Shown: positions 1-9,800, counted from the stretch's first letter. The stretch: 64,000 nt of DNA from an uncultured Clostridia bacterium (GCA_947629675.1 CANREM010000007.1:1-64000); one strand, 5' to 3'. Program-made: numbers and translations. Notes: a model not told the origin generated them from the letters alone.

Positions 1-225
1 TACAAGAACAATGTCCTCACGGGCACGGTGAAGGATGACTGTGTAGGGAGCGTGTTCTCCATCAAGGAGGACTTTGCCAAGGAGGCGACGCCCAAGGGCA
101 TGACGCTGGAGATCGAGACGGACGGGACCCATGTCACCGCGATCGAAGTCACTTACACCTCCCACGACGCGACCGGCCAAACCTCCGACCCCGATGTGAC
201 CATCACCCTGAAGTTCACCTATTAA
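1..225 (+). CDS. C-terminal end of an unknown protein (5' truncated by window)
   Basis: The frame is open from base 1 (YKNNVLTGTV...) to a TAA at 223-225, so at least 74 codons of a longer gene are present. The ATG-less track entry at 28 is an internal GTG. The visible part is rich in Thr, Asp and beta-branched residues and has no cysteine cluster or membrane segment, which fits the end of a secreted or surface beta-rich domain. A hairpin follows within 15 bases. I do not recognise the family, and the function cannot be assigned from this fragment. Confidence 0.7.
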   Translation, partial: YKNNVLTGTVKDDCVGSVFSIKEDFAKEATPKGMTLEIETDGTHVTAIEVTYTSHDATGQTSDPDVTITLKFTY

Positions 226-237
226 AGAACATCAAAA

Positions 238-272
238 CACCCGCCCGAGGCTTTCGCCCCGGGCGGTTTGCA
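238..272 (+). terminator. Hairpin terminator after the partial gene
   Basis: A GC-rich hairpin (arms around CCGCCCG and CGGGCGG with a loop containing GCTTTCG) lies just after the stop codon, followed by a short T-containing stretch. It probably ends the upstream transcript. The T-tract is weak. Confidence 0.5.
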
Positions 273-532
273 TAGCCTTCCCCATTCATGGGGGAAGGTG
301 TCTCCTTTGCGACGGATGAGGGTTGGGTCACCCGCGTCATTCCGAGGGCGTAGCCCGAGAGAATCCCCCCATACGCAGTCCGTGCCCCCTCCCGAGGAGG
401 GGGGTAGGGGGGTGGGTACGAGTTCAAAATGTCGCCCCACCTCAGTCACGCTCACGCGCGACAGCTCCTCCCACGGAGGAGCCATCAGTTGCCCCCACTT
501 ATTCCCATTGCTGGGGCGATGCTTCGCTACAT
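273..532. repeat. Cluster of interspersed intergenic repeats
   Basis: There is no gene here. Three units recur elsewhere in the window. The first is a CCTTCCCC...GGGGAAGG hairpin followed by a GGATGAGGGTTGG tail (275-331). The second is a TCATTCCGAG...CCCGAGAGAATCC imperfect palindrome (about 338-367). The third is a CCCCCTCCCGAGGAGGGGGGTAGGG unit with a CTCCTCCCACGGAGGAG hairpin (about 388-485). Cognate copies lie near 17.5-18.0, 21.9, 57.9-58.4 and 62.4-62.8 kb. The short ORFs called across it are repeat translations. Confidence 0.75.
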
Positions 533-741
533 TGTGCCGACCTTAGAATACGAATAGAAGCCTCGGTCGGGGCGAACGCGACGCGTTCTACGTGAACGCA
601 TATTTACCATGAAAAAAGAGATAGCGCGACTACTGCGCGGGCGAAGCCCGCTTGTGCCGACCTTAGAATAACGAAAAGAAGCCTCGGTCGGGGCGAACGC
701 AACGCGTTCTGCGTGAACGCCTATTCACCATGAAAAAAGGA
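533..741. repeat. Tandem ~83-bp duplication carrying a tRNA 3'-end remnant
   Basis: Two near-identical copies (about 533-616 and 652-737) begin TTGTGCCGACCTTAGAATA and end ACCATGAAAAAA, with only a few substitutions and one indel. The first copy is followed by GAGATAGCGCGACT (618-631), which equals the last bases of the tRNA-Ala gene at 771-785 in the same orientation, with the terminator hairpin missing. Each unit contains a CCGACC/GGTCGG inverted repeat. The arrangement looks like a duplication of the tRNA 3' flank followed by loss of the second tRNA body. Confidence 0.7.
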
Positions 742-771
742 AGAGCTTGTACTCTTCCTTTTTTCATGGTG
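726..771 (-). terminator. tRNA-Ala terminator: 20-bp perfect inverted repeat overlapping the CCA end
   Basis: Bases 726-745 and 752-771 are perfectly complementary around a 6-nt loop. On the minus strand the stem ends in a TTTTTT-rich arm. The promoter-proximal arm starts inside the tRNA, so CCA (767-769), the discriminator A (770) and base 72 (771) all lie in the stem. Confidence 0.7.
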
Positions 772-842
772 GAGATAGCGCGACTCGAACGCGTGACCTC
801 TGCGTTGCGAACGCAGCGCTCTACCAGCTGAGCTATATCCCC
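767..842 (-). tRNA. tRNA-Ala(CGC)
   Basis: The minus strand folds as a 76-nt tRNA. The acceptor is GGGGATA/TATCTCC with a G3:U70 pair, the alanine identity element. The D arm is GCTC...GAGC. The anticodon stem CTGCG/CGCAG encloses loop TTCGCAA, giving anticodon CGC (codon GCG). The T loop is TTCGAGT on a stem with one A-C mismatch at its base. The 3' CCA is encoded. A promoter lies just upstream and a strong terminator overlaps the 3' end, so it is a single-gene transcription unit. It is divergent from the flavodoxin-ferredoxin gene. Confidence 0.93.
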
Positions 843-855
843 GCGCAACAATGTG

Positions 856-883
856 ATTATACCATATTTCCCCAAAAATGCAA
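856..883 (-). promoter_or_regulatory. Promoter of tRNA-Ala
   Basis: On the minus strand, TTGCAT (883-878) and TATAAT (861-856) are separated by 16 bp. Transcription would start about 7 nt before the mature tRNA 5' end. Confidence 0.7.
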
Positions 884-978
884 AGCTTTTTCCGCGGCTT
901 ACAAAAAATTTTTGCGTGCGGCACGAAATATTTTGCGTATCGGAACGCGGCGGGCGGGCAAAACATACAATAAAAGGT

Positions 979-1767
979 ATGAGAAAACTTGCGGCATTTT
1001 ACTTTTCCGGGACGGGGAACACCCGTTTTATCACCGAATATCTCCTTAAAAAACTCAGGCCCGTATACGATGCCACCCTCTTTGACATCACAACAAAAGC
1101 AGATTTTGAGGGGGCTATCAGAGGGAGCGACACCCTCCTTTTCGCCTTCCCGATCTACGGCTCTGCACCGCCTATCCCCATGCGCAACTTCGTACATGGG
1201 TATGGGCAATTACTTCAAGACAAGAAGATCATCCTCGTCGAAACGCAATATTTTTTCTCGGGAGACGGTGCGGCTTCGCTCGGCAGGACCATCAAAAAAT
1301 ATGGCGGACGCATCATCGCCGCCGAGATGTTCGACATGCCCAACAACCTCGCGGACGTCAAAATTTTCCCCATAAAGAACGGAAGCGAGATCTCTTCAAA
1401 ACTTGCGCGGGCAAAGAGGCGGGCGGATAAGTTTGCCGAAAAGATCCTCGAAAACAGGGCACATTGCCGCGGTTTTTCGCGCATATCCCACGGCATCGGA
1501 TACTATTCCCAACGGAAATTCTGGTGGAAGGGGGAGGCGGAAAAGCGCGCGAAACTCCGCATCGACCCCGCCGCGTGCGTGGGGTGCGGGCTGTGCGTTA
1601 AGAGCTGCCCCGTAGAAAACCTCGCCCTGCCGGACAAGAAAGCTTCGCCAAAGGGCCACTGCGTCCTATGCTACCGCTGCGTCAACCTCTGCCCCAAAAA
1701 GGCCATCACGCTCTTCGGCAAATCCCCGCCCAAGACGCAATACATGGGACCTGTTTCAAATTCATAG
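979..1767 (+). CDS. EFR1-type flavodoxin/ferredoxin fusion protein
   Basis: This is a 262-aa cytoplasmic redox protein. The N-terminus carries a flavodoxin-like FMN site (FYFSGTGNTRFI, residues about 7-18) and a SAPPIPMRNF segment. The C-terminus carries two 4Fe-4S motifs, CVGCGLCVKSCP and CVLCYRCVNLCP, as in bacterial 2x4Fe-4S ferredoxins. Such proteins shuttle electrons in anaerobes; the partner is unknown. I chose the ATG at 979 rather than the track start at 853 because homology begins at MRKLAAFYFSGTGN and the upstream codons overlap the tRNA promoter. AAAAGG sits too close to the ATG to be a good Shine-Dalgarno, while TACAAT (966-971) lies 7 nt before it, so a leaderless mRNA is possible. 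It is monocistronic. Confidence 0.88.
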   Translation: MRKLAAFYFSGTGNTRFITEYLLKKLRPVYDATLFDITTKADFEGAIRGSDTLLFAFPIYGSAPPIPMRNFVHGYGQLLQDKKIILVETQYFFSGDGAASLGRTIKKYGGRIIAAEMFDMPNNLADVKIFPIKNGSEISSKLARAKRRADKFAEKILENRAHCRGFSRISHGIGYYSQRKFWWKGEAEKRAKLRIDPAACVGCGLCVKSCPVENLALPDKKASPKGHCVLCYRCVNLCPKKAITLFGKSPPKTQYMGPVSNS

Positions 1768-1777
1768 CCACTTTTTA

Positions 1778-1810
1778 ACTGCGGCACCGAATGGATGCCG
1801 CAGTAATTTA
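1778..1810 (+). terminator. Hairpin after the flavodoxin/ferredoxin gene
   Basis: ACTGCGGCA (1778-1786) pairs with TGCCGCAGT (1796-1804), followed by an A/T-rich AATTTATAT tract. It is a plausible intrinsic terminator with a poor U-run. Confidence 0.55.
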
Positions 1811-1976
1811 TATATGCGTGATGTGGATGCAAAACGTATGAATATTTTTACGAATTTATTCTAAAATCCAACGAAAAAATATTCTAAAAATATCCCGTTC
1901 AATTTCTTGAGAACAAATGACAAGATAAAGCCGATATGATACCATAACATCGCAAATTTTCGACAATGGTGAAGCT
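1811..1976 (+). promoter_or_regulatory. A/T-rich upstream region of the M60 peptidase gene
   Basis: This 166-bp spacer is far more A/T-rich than its surroundings. It contains an inverted repeat GAATATTTTT (1840-1849)/AAAAATATTC (1875-1884) and a TTGAGA (1907-1912) without a well-spaced -10 box. The promoter is probably here, but I cannot place it precisely. A GGTGA ribosome-binding site lies at 1968-1972. Confidence 0.4.
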
Positions 1977-4900
1977 ATGACAAAATCAAGACCCGCTGTT
2001 TGTCTCCTTACCCTCGTTTTCGTCTCCTCGCTCTTTCTCGGAGGAGTGAGTCCGGACGCCCTTATGCGGCATGCGGAGGCTGCCGAAACTTCCTCGGAAG
2101 AAACCACGTCCGATACGTTGCCGACGCCTCAAAGCTCGGGCATGGTACGCCCTGAATCGCTCGCTGAGGGTCTGTCGCGCAAAAGTTTCGAGGAGATCGA
2201 AGGCCGTCGCGTGACTCTTCGTCAGCCCGTGATGGATGTCACCGACCGCAATGTGGCGCGTGATGAAACCACCGTTTTAAGTGACGTGTTCCGATTCATC
2301 GACCCCGACACACATGAATTCTATCAAGGGGAAGGCGAGGAGTACGCGCAGATCGACTTTGCCGCCGAGCATGCAAAATATGAGGCTCAAAAGATCGCGG
2401 ACGGTACACACGTGAAAAAGGAATACCCCGTCTATCCGAAGAAGGGCCTCGATAAGGGCGCGGACTTCTATTTTTCCAATTTCACAAAATACATGCTTTT
2501 GCGTCAAACCTGGTACTATCGCGGTCATTCCATGGCTCCCGCAGATGAGGCGGGATTTACGGATGAGTTCAAAAAACACCCCGCGGCGGACGGCATTTAT
2601 GGAGGGATCGATAGGAGCGAGAGGGCGGTCAGCAAGCACATCGTTTCCGATCCCGTCTACCGTTCTCCGCTCACGACGGGACTCTATCTTCCTGCCGGCG
2701 AAGTCGTCACGGTCACAGTGAGCGGACTAAAAGAGGGACAAAAGGTACGTCTTACCACCCATCAACAGGATTCCCTCGGCTATGACGGCTCCATTCCCGA
2801 TGCCGATCAGGCAGCGGTAAACAGCGATCCCACATATAAGAACTTAAGCAGCACAGAGAGATATTTCCGCTATTGGGATAAAAAGCTCATCGAAGAGGCT
2901 GTGGCGGCAAAAAAAGAGGGTCGCTCTCCCGAATATGACAAGCTAGCCTTCAATCTCATGCCGCAATGGCGCGATCAGAATCAAAAGGTCCCCTGCATGG
3001 GAAATATCTATGACTTCGAGCATGATGGCGAATATCAGATCGGCAGTATCTACGGCGGCCCGCTCTATTTGCAGCCCACGGACGGCACGGTCGATCTTGT
3101 GATCACGGGCGCAGTGGAAACGCCGCACTTCATTCTCGGCGTGACGACCAAGGAGGAATTCGAAACCTATCTCCGCGAAGCTCCCGGCCCCATTGCCACC
3201 CTCGACGTCGAGAACGGCCAGCTCGTCGGTTTTTCCGAATATATGGCAAAGACCGACGATATCGAAAAGGTCGCCTACTTCTGGCACTCTGTCTTTGCCA
3301 TCAATTCCTCCCTCAACGGCAGGGCATATAATTACAATATTACGATGGCTTACGATATGCACGTTCCCGCAGGGGAAGCCGTTGCCCTTAACTCCTCCTT
3401 CTGTGCGCAGCCATACGGCTGGTTTGAGGCGTGCATGAACTATGAAACACTCACCACAAAAGGGAATTGGGGGACTTTCCACGAACTCGGGCATGTGCAG
3501 GCAAAGACTTACGGCGTAAATTGGGGCATGTGTTCGCGTTGCTCCGGAAGCGGCGTGGACGGCGAAGTCTGGAACAACACGCTCATCATCCTCATGTATT
3601 CCATGCTCTGCAATATGGATCCCCGCGTGGTGCAGGTGGAACACGGCGAATTCACCCATCCCTTTACCGTGGTCGACCGCTCCATGAAGACCGACCAAAA
3701 TGTCGTGGATTATCATGGGTTCAACAGCGGGAAATCGCCTCACTTCGACCAGCTCTCCCTCTATGCGACCCTCATCCATTCTTTCGGGCCGGAACGCTTT
3801 GTAGACTTCTTCTATACCTATAACGTGCAACCGGTCTATTGCGATCAGCCCTCGAGCGATCCCATCATCAAATCGCGCGCGGACTTTATCTATCGCATCG
3901 GTCTCGTCGACCATGTCAACATCTTTGATTGGGTCAATAAGTATTATCACGGAAATGTGACGAAAGATGACTTTTCCGAGGAGCAGTGGGAGTATCTCTC
4001 CCTTCTTCCGGATTTCTGGCCTGTGGCCTATCGCTGGGCGAACGGGATCGACGGCAATGAAACGGCGAGAAAGTACGACGTGGACGGCAAGTATCCGACC
4101 GTCTTTGACCTTTCGGAGGGGAATATCGTTTCCCCCGAGGAGTTTGAGATCGTCGATGTCACACAGCCCGCACACGGCACGCTTGTCTATGACAAGACGG
4201 GCGAACGCGTCACCTATACCCCGCCCAAGGAGATCACAGAGGAGGACAGCTTCGACATCGTCGTCATGTCGGCGGGGGAGCGGCTCGTCACCCTCAACGT
4301 CAACCTCCGTCTGAACTACCGCGGCACCTATGCCGAAGTATGGAAGCTCAACGGAGAGGCTTCCGCCAAACAGAGCGTGGACGCTGCCCTCGAGGAGATC
4401 GGAGTGCGCGCTCCCGACCGCACCGAGGAAAGCAATGTCGCGGGCAAGGCGACCTTCCAGGCGGCGAGTACAGAGCGCGAATACTATCATCTCCGCTTCC
4501 GCTTTAACGCGGCGGAGGAGGGACTGCACACCTTCTATCTGAAGGCAGACGATGCCTCCCGCGTGGACTTCAGAAAGGACAGCGAGGATGCAAATGTTGT
4601 CGGCACCCTTTATACGACGCAAGACAGACCCAGCTACGAACAGAACGGCAAGGTCGAGATCACACTCAAGAAGGGGGAGGCCGTCTATGCGGATTGCCAC
4701 CTCGTCAATTGGGGCGGAAAGGGCTATCTGTATGTCGGTGTGAAACTCCCCGGGACGGATACGATCGTAGACATACCCGCCTCCTATCTCTCCAATGCCG
4801 CCGCGAGCGATGAAGATCTCGCAAAGGCGGACGATTTCAAAGGTTGGCAGCCGGAGTTTCTCGACAGCATCAAGGATACGAGTTTTGACTATCAGCCGGA

Positions 4901-6746
4901 AAAGTCGAATTGGAAAATGTTGAAAGTTCCAACTTTCTCCGCCACATCGGAAGGCGCGAAAGACCCGCACAACCTCATCGACGGGAAGGACAGCACTTTC
5001 TATCATACGAGCTACGGAAATCCGAGTTACGACGACAAGACCAACCCCCGTACGCACTTCCCGCATGAATATATCCTCGACTGCGGCGGGGAGGAGAGTT
5101 TCAATTACTTCGAATTTACCCGCCGCAACACCTCGAACAATGAGAAAGTCTATGAATATACTCTCTATGCTGCTCCCGACGGCGTCGATCCGTTGAAGGA
5201 GGAGGGCTATCAAAAGCTCGCCCATACCGTCGTTTCCGACATCAATATTGCACGCTATACCGAGCGTTTCGACACCGCGACCTACCGCTATTTCAAGCTT
5301 GTGATCGAGAGGGCGCAGAGTGATTTCACCGTCCTCGCCGAGCTATATGCGGGCATCCGTACCGATCTCAATGAAACCGTTCGTCCCAAGAATTTTGAGA
5401 AGAACAACGTCGGCTTTGAGGAAAATTCCGCAAACGGCAAACTCACCGCAAAGAGCGTCGGTTCCGAATATGAGTTCTCCTTCCTCGGCACGGGTTTTGA
5501 TATCTTTGCAGATACCGCAACAAATTACGGAAATGCAAAGGTATATGTGGACGGCGTCGAGGCAGGGGAGATCGACCTTGCCGACAGACCTCTTTTCAAT
5601 AAGCGCGTATTCGGCCTTGACGGGCTTTCCATCGCGCAGCACAACGTGCGCATCCGTGTGTGCGAGGCCCCCTTCAACATCTCCTTCATCAATGTTGCCT
5701 ATGCGACGCCTGTGGAGAAGAAGGACTATCCCGCCATGGATGAAGAGTGGGGAAGCGGCGCGGACCTCGAATTTACCACCGAGTGGCGCACCTATGTGCA
5801 GGACTACGATGCGCTAACGAGCATCCGGTTCACCTCGTCGGTCCCCGCGGGATATGAGGACACTCTCGTGCGGCTCTCCCGTTATATCCGCGTCTACCGC
5901 ATGCAGGGGGATGCAAATAAGATCGCCTTCGTCTACAAGGGGACCATCGTATCGCCCATGGACGCGAGTTCCCTCTTTGCGGGGTGCAGAAAACTTCGGG
6001 AGCTTGCCTTTGAGAATTTCGACACCTCCTCCATGCGGAATGCCGTATCGATGTTCAACGGCTGCACTGCACTCGAGGCACTCGATCTCTCCGGGTTCGA
6101 TACCCATCAGACGCTCTACATGGGTACCATGTTCGAGGACTGCAGCACGCTTCGCACTCTGGATCTCTCGGGATTCGAGGTGAAAACAGGTACAAATCTT
6201 GTCCGCATCTTCGACGGATGCACCGCCTTGGAAAAGATCGTCGCACCCGCACAATTTACGGGGAACCTCGATCTTGCGGGTAATTTCGTCGATCATGAGA
6301 GCAAGAAGTTTACACGCGCGATCACATCCGAAAACGCAGGGCACGTCCTTACACGGCACGAGGACCACACCTTTGTCCATTATGACGCCGTCGATGCGGG
6401 CTGCGAAACGGAGGGGCGTAAGTCGTACGACCTCTGCCCCTGTGGCGAACTTCGTATCGATGGTGCGACCGCAGATGAGGCCGATCTCGTTCTTCCCGCA
6501 ACGGGACACCATTGGGGCGAATGGCACACCGTGAAGGAGCCGACCGAAACGGAAGAGGGCCTCGAAGCGCGTGACTGCACGGGCGGTCACAGCGAAACGC
6601 GTTCCATCGCAAAACTTGTTCCCGCCAAGGGCAAGGGCAGTAACGTCGGACTCATTGCGGGGGTCGCGGGCGGGGCGGCGGCCGTGGCGATCGCGGGCGT
6701 TGTCGTGGCAATTGTCCTCTCCAAAAAGAGGAAGAGAATCAAATAA
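1977..6746 (+). CDS. Cell-wall/membrane-anchored M60-family (mucin-type) metallopeptidase
   Basis: This 1,589-aa surface protein is probably a zinc peptidase attacking host glycoproteins. A signal peptide spans about residues 1-37. The M60/enhancin-type active site is HELGH (502-506) with a downstream Glu at 530, fitting HEXXH-x(8,28)-E. After the catalytic domain come a PA14-like beta-rich segment (about 800-950), an F5/8 type C carbohydrate-binding-like domain (about 980-1130), a second beta domain (about 1130-1240) and a BspA-like block with FAGCRKL, FNGCTAL and FDGCTAL repeats (about 1310-1420). A Cys/His-containing repeat (HHWGEWHTVKEPTETEEG) and a C-terminal hydrophobic helix with a KKRKRIK tail finish it. 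M60 peptidases with carbohydrate-binding modules cleave mucin-type O-glycoproteins; the substrate here is inferred. It is monocistronic and followed by a strong terminator. Confidence 0.88.
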   Translation: MTKSRPAVCLLTLVFVSSLFLGGVSPDALMRHAEAAETSSEETTSDTLPTPQSSGMVRPESLAEGLSRKSFEEIEGRRVTLRQPVMDVTDRNVARDETTVLSDVFRFIDPDTHEFYQGEGEEYAQIDFAAEHAKYEAQKIADGTHVKKEYPVYPKKGLDKGADFYFSNFTKYMLLRQTWYYRGHSMAPADEAGFTDEFKKHPAADGIYGGIDRSERAVSKHIVSDPVYRSPLTTGLYLPAGEVVTVTVSGLKEGQKVRLTTHQQDSLGYDGSIPDADQAAVNSDPTYKNLSSTERYFRYWDKKLIEEAVAAKKEGRSPEYDKLAFNLMPQWRDQNQKVPCMGNIYDFEHDGEYQIGSIYGGPLYLQPTDGTVDLVITGAVETPHFILGVTTKEEFETYLREAPGPIATLDVENGQLVGFSEYMAKTDDIEKVAYFWHSVFAINSSLNGRAYNYNITMAYDMHVPAGEAVALNSSFCAQPYGWFEACMNYETLTTKGNWGTFHELGHVQAKTYGVNWGMCSRCSGSGVDGEVWNNTLIILMYSMLCNMDPRVVQVEHGEFTHPFTVVDRSMKTDQNVVDYHGFNSGKSPHFDQLSLYATLIHSFGPERFVDFFYTYNVQPVYCDQPSSDPIIKSRADFIYRIGLVDHVNIFDWVNKYYHGNVTKDDFSEEQWEYLSLLPDFWPVAYRWANGIDGNETARKYDVDGKYPTVFDLSEGNIVSPEEFEIVDVTQPAHGTLVYDKTGERVTYTPPKEITEEDSFDIVVMSAGERLVTLNVNLRLNYRGTYAEVWKLNGEASAKQSVDAALEEIGVRAPDRTEESNVAGKATFQAASTEREYYHLRFRFNAAEEGLHTFYLKADDASRVDFRKDSEDANVVGTLYTTQDRPSYEQNGKVEITLKKGEAVYADCHLVNWGGKGYLYVGVKLPGTDTIVDIPASYLSNAAASDEDLAKADDFKGWQPEFLDSIKDTSFDYQPEKSNWKMLKVPTFSATSEGAKDPHNLIDGKDSTFYHTSYGNPSYDDKTNPRTHFPHEYILDCGGEESFNYFEFTRRNTSNNEKVYEYTLYAAPDGVDPLKEEGYQKLAHTVVSDINIARYTERFDTATYRYFKLVIERAQSDFTVLAELYAGIRTDLNETVRPKNFEKNNVGFEENSANGKLTAKSVGSEYEFSFLGTGFDIFADTATNYGNAKVYVDGVEAGEIDLADRPLFNKRVFGLDGLSIAQHNVRIRVCEAPFNISFINVAYATPVEKKDYPAMDEEWGSGADLEFTTEWRTYVQDYDALTSIRFTSSVPAGYEDTLVRLSRYIRVYRMQGDANKIAFVYKGTIVSPMDASSLFAGCRKLRELAFENFDTSSMRNAVSMFNGCTALEALDLSGFDTHQTLYMGTMFEDCSTLRTLDLSGFEVKTGTNLVRIFDGCTALEKIVAPAQFTGNLDLAGNFVDHESKKFTRAITSENAGHVLTRHEDHTFVHYDAVDAGCETEGRKSYDLCPCGELRIDGATADEADLVLPATGHHWGEWHTVKEPTETEEGLEARDCTGGHSETRSIAKLVPAKGKGSNVGLIAGVAGGAAAVAIAGVVVAIVLSKKRKRIK

Positions 6747-6768
6747 ATAAAAGCGACTTCACGCAAAA

Positions 6769-6806
6769 CGCCCCGACCATGTCTGCGGTCGGGGCGTCGA
6801 TTTTAC
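6769..6806 (+). terminator. Terminator of the M60 peptidase gene
   Basis: CGCCCCGACC (6769-6778) pairs with GGTCGGGGCG (6787-6796), followed by TCGATTTT. Confidence 0.85.
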
Positions 6807-6810
6807 AAAA

Positions 6811-6850
6811 TCACACAAAAAAAGAACGGCCTCAAAAGAAGCCGTTCTTT
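6811..6850 (-). terminator. Terminator of the PFOR gene
   Basis: AAAGAACGGC (6821-6830) and GCCGTTCTTT (6841-6850) form a perfect stem. On the minus strand it is followed by TTTTTTTGTG. It lies 11 bases past the PFOR stop and is convergent with the M60 terminator. Confidence 0.88.
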
Positions 6851-6860
6851 TCATGCTTTG

Positions 6861-9800
6861 TTATTCTCTTCCCGCCATCTTCTTGTAGCCGGCAAGACGC
6901 TCCTTGGAGCTTTCTTCCGTCTTCTTGAAGAGTTCGTCCGCGAGGGCGGGCTGTGTCTTCTTGAGGGAGGCATAGCGGGTCTCGCCGAGGATGAAGGCCT
7001 GATAGTCGCCCGTCGGATCCTTGCTGTCGAGGATGAAGGGGTTCTCGCCCTTTGCGGCAAGTTCGGGGTTGTAGCGGTAGAGCTGCCAATAGCCGCAATC
7101 CACCGCGTTCTTTTCCTCGGACTGGGACTTCGTCATGTTGATGCCGTGATTGATGCAGGGCGCGTAGCAGATGATGAGGGAAGGTCCCTTGTAGGCCTCG
7201 GCCTCTTTGAGGGCCTTGACGAGCTGGTTCTTATCCGCGCCCATCGCGCACTGCGCGACGTAGACATAGCCGTAGGAGGCGGCGATCATGCCGAGATCCT
7301 TCTTCTTGACGCGCTTGCCCGCGGAGGCGAACTTCGCGACCGCGCCGATGGGGGTGGACTTACTTGCCTGCCCGCCCGTGTTGGAGTAGACCTCGGTGTC
7401 GAGGACGAGCACATTCACATCTTCGCCCGAAGCGAGGACGTGGTCAAGCCCGCCGTAGCCGATGTCATACGCCCAGCCGTCGCCGCCGATGATCCAGAAG
7501 GACTTCTTGACGAGGCAATCTTTGTCGGCAAGGATCTCATCGACGAGGGCAAGTTCCTCTCCCTCGCAGTCCTTGCGGCAGTTTTCAAGGTCGGCAACAA
7601 GTGCGGCGGAAGATGCTTTGCTGCCCTCGGCATCGTCCATATTGTCGAGCCAATCGCGAAGAATTTTTTCGCATTCGGGATATTCCTTCCACATCTCGGC
7701 GAGCTTTGTCACCTTCTCGGCGAGCGTCGCCCTGCGTGCCTTGTAGGCGAGGTTCATGCCGTAGCCGAATTCGGCGTTGTCCTCGAAGAGGGAGTTCGCC
7801 CAAGCGGGGCCGTGGCCCTGCTTGTTCTTGGTGTAGGGGCAGGTGGGGGAGGAGCCGCCGTAGATGGAGGAGCAGCCCGTTGCGTTCGCGACGATCATCC
7901 TGTCGCCGAAGAGCTGGGTGACCACCTTCACATAGGGGGTCTCGCCGCACCCTGCGCACGCGCCCGAGAACTCGAAGAGGGAAGGGGTGAACTGCGATCT
8001 CTTCACATCCGCCATCTTCACACTCGTAAGGTCAACGTCGGGAAGATCGACCGCATAATCCCAATTCTTTGCCTCGACCTCTTCGACCTCCGCAAACGGC
8101 ACCATGACGAGAGCCTTGTTGCCGCGCATGCCGGGGCACTGGTCGGCGCAGACGCCGCAGCCCATGCAGTCGAGCGGGGAGACCTGCATTCTGAATTCAT
8201 ATCCGGGGATACCGGTCGCGGGCTTCGTCTCGAAGGCCTCGGGACGGGTTTCTCCCGTCTTGACGAGGGCGGGACGGATGCACGCGTGCGGGCACACGAA
8301 GGAGCAGAAGTTGCACTGGATGCAGTTCTCCTTGACCCACTTCGGCACCATGACGGCGACGCCGCGCTTCTCGAACTTCGTCGTGCCCGTGGGAACGGTG
8401 CCGTCGGCGTTGAAGGCGGAGGAGGGGAGCTTGTCGCCCTCGAGCGAGAGGATGGGCGCGATGACCTTCTGGAAGTAGGGATCGCTTGCCGCCTCGTGCA
8501 TGGGTGCGCCCTCTGTGGTCGTCGCCCAAGCCTTGGGGATGGCGATCTTCTTGAGGTTGGCCTTCGCGGAGTCGATGGCGTTGTAGTTCATCTGAACGAT
8601 GGCGTCGCCCTTTCTCGCGAAGGACTTGTATGCCATCTTCTTCATGTAATCGACGGCGTCGGTGTAGGGCATGATCTGCTCGTTGATGAGGAAGAATGCG
8701 GACTGCAGAATGGTGTTCGTCCTGCCGCCGAGGCCGAGCTTCTTGGCGATCTTGATGGCGTCGATGACGTAGAGCTTCGCCTTCTTCGCGGCGAGGGCGT
8801 TCTTCACCTTGGCGGGAAGGTTCTTGTCGAGTTCCTTGACCGTCGTCCAGGGGGCGTTGAGAAGGAACGCGCCGCCCTTCTTGAGATCGGTCGTCATGTC
8901 GTAGCGGGTCACATAGGAGGGATTGTGGCAGGCGATGAAGTCGGCCGCGTCGATGAGATATTCGCTCTGGATGGGCGTCTTGCCGAATCTGAGATGCGAG
9001 ACGGTGATGCCGCCCGACTTCTTGCTGTCGTAGAAGAAGTATGCCTGTGCATACATATCGGTGTGGTCGCCGATGATCTTGATGGAGTTCTTGTTCGCAC
9101 CCACCGTGCCGTCCGAGCCGAGGCCGTAGAACTTGCACGAGGTGGAACCTGCGGGCGCGGCGTCGAACTTTTCGGAGAAGTCGAGCGAGCTGTTCGTCAC
9201 GTCCTCGTGGATACCGATGGTGAAGTGGTTCTTGGGCTCCTTCTGTTCGAGGTTCTTATAGACGGCGAGCACCATCGAGGGGTTGAACTCCTTGGAGCCG
9301 AGCCCGTACCTGCCGCCGACGACCTTGACGCCGCCCACGCCCTTTTCGAGGAGCGCGGTGCACACGTCGAGGTAGAGAGGTTCGCCGAGGGAACCGGGTT
9401 CCTTCGTCCTGTCGAGCACGGCAACTTTCTTTGCCGTCTTGGGAAGGGCGGCGACGAAGGCGTCCGCGACGAAGGGGCGATAGAGACGCACTTTCACAAG
9501 GCCGTACTTCTTGCCCTGCGCATTGAGTTTGTTGATGGACTCTTCCACCGTCTCGGCGCCCGAACCCATGATGACGACGACCTCTTCCGCATCGGGTGCG
9601 CCGACGTAGTCGAAGAGGTGGTAGCTCCTTCCCGTGAGGGCGGAAACTTCGTCCATCATCTCCTGCACGATGGCAGGGGTCTTTTGGTAGTAGCCGTTCG
9701 CGGTCTCCCTGTTCTGGAAGTAGGTATCGCCGTTCTGCGCGGTGCCCCTCTGCACGGGGTGTTCGGGGTTGAGTGCCCTTGCACGGAAGGCGGCGACGTC

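Noticed and set aside
2943-5225. 760-aa ORF antisense to the M60 peptidase
   Set aside because: Shadow ORF with no recognisable domain or start signals.
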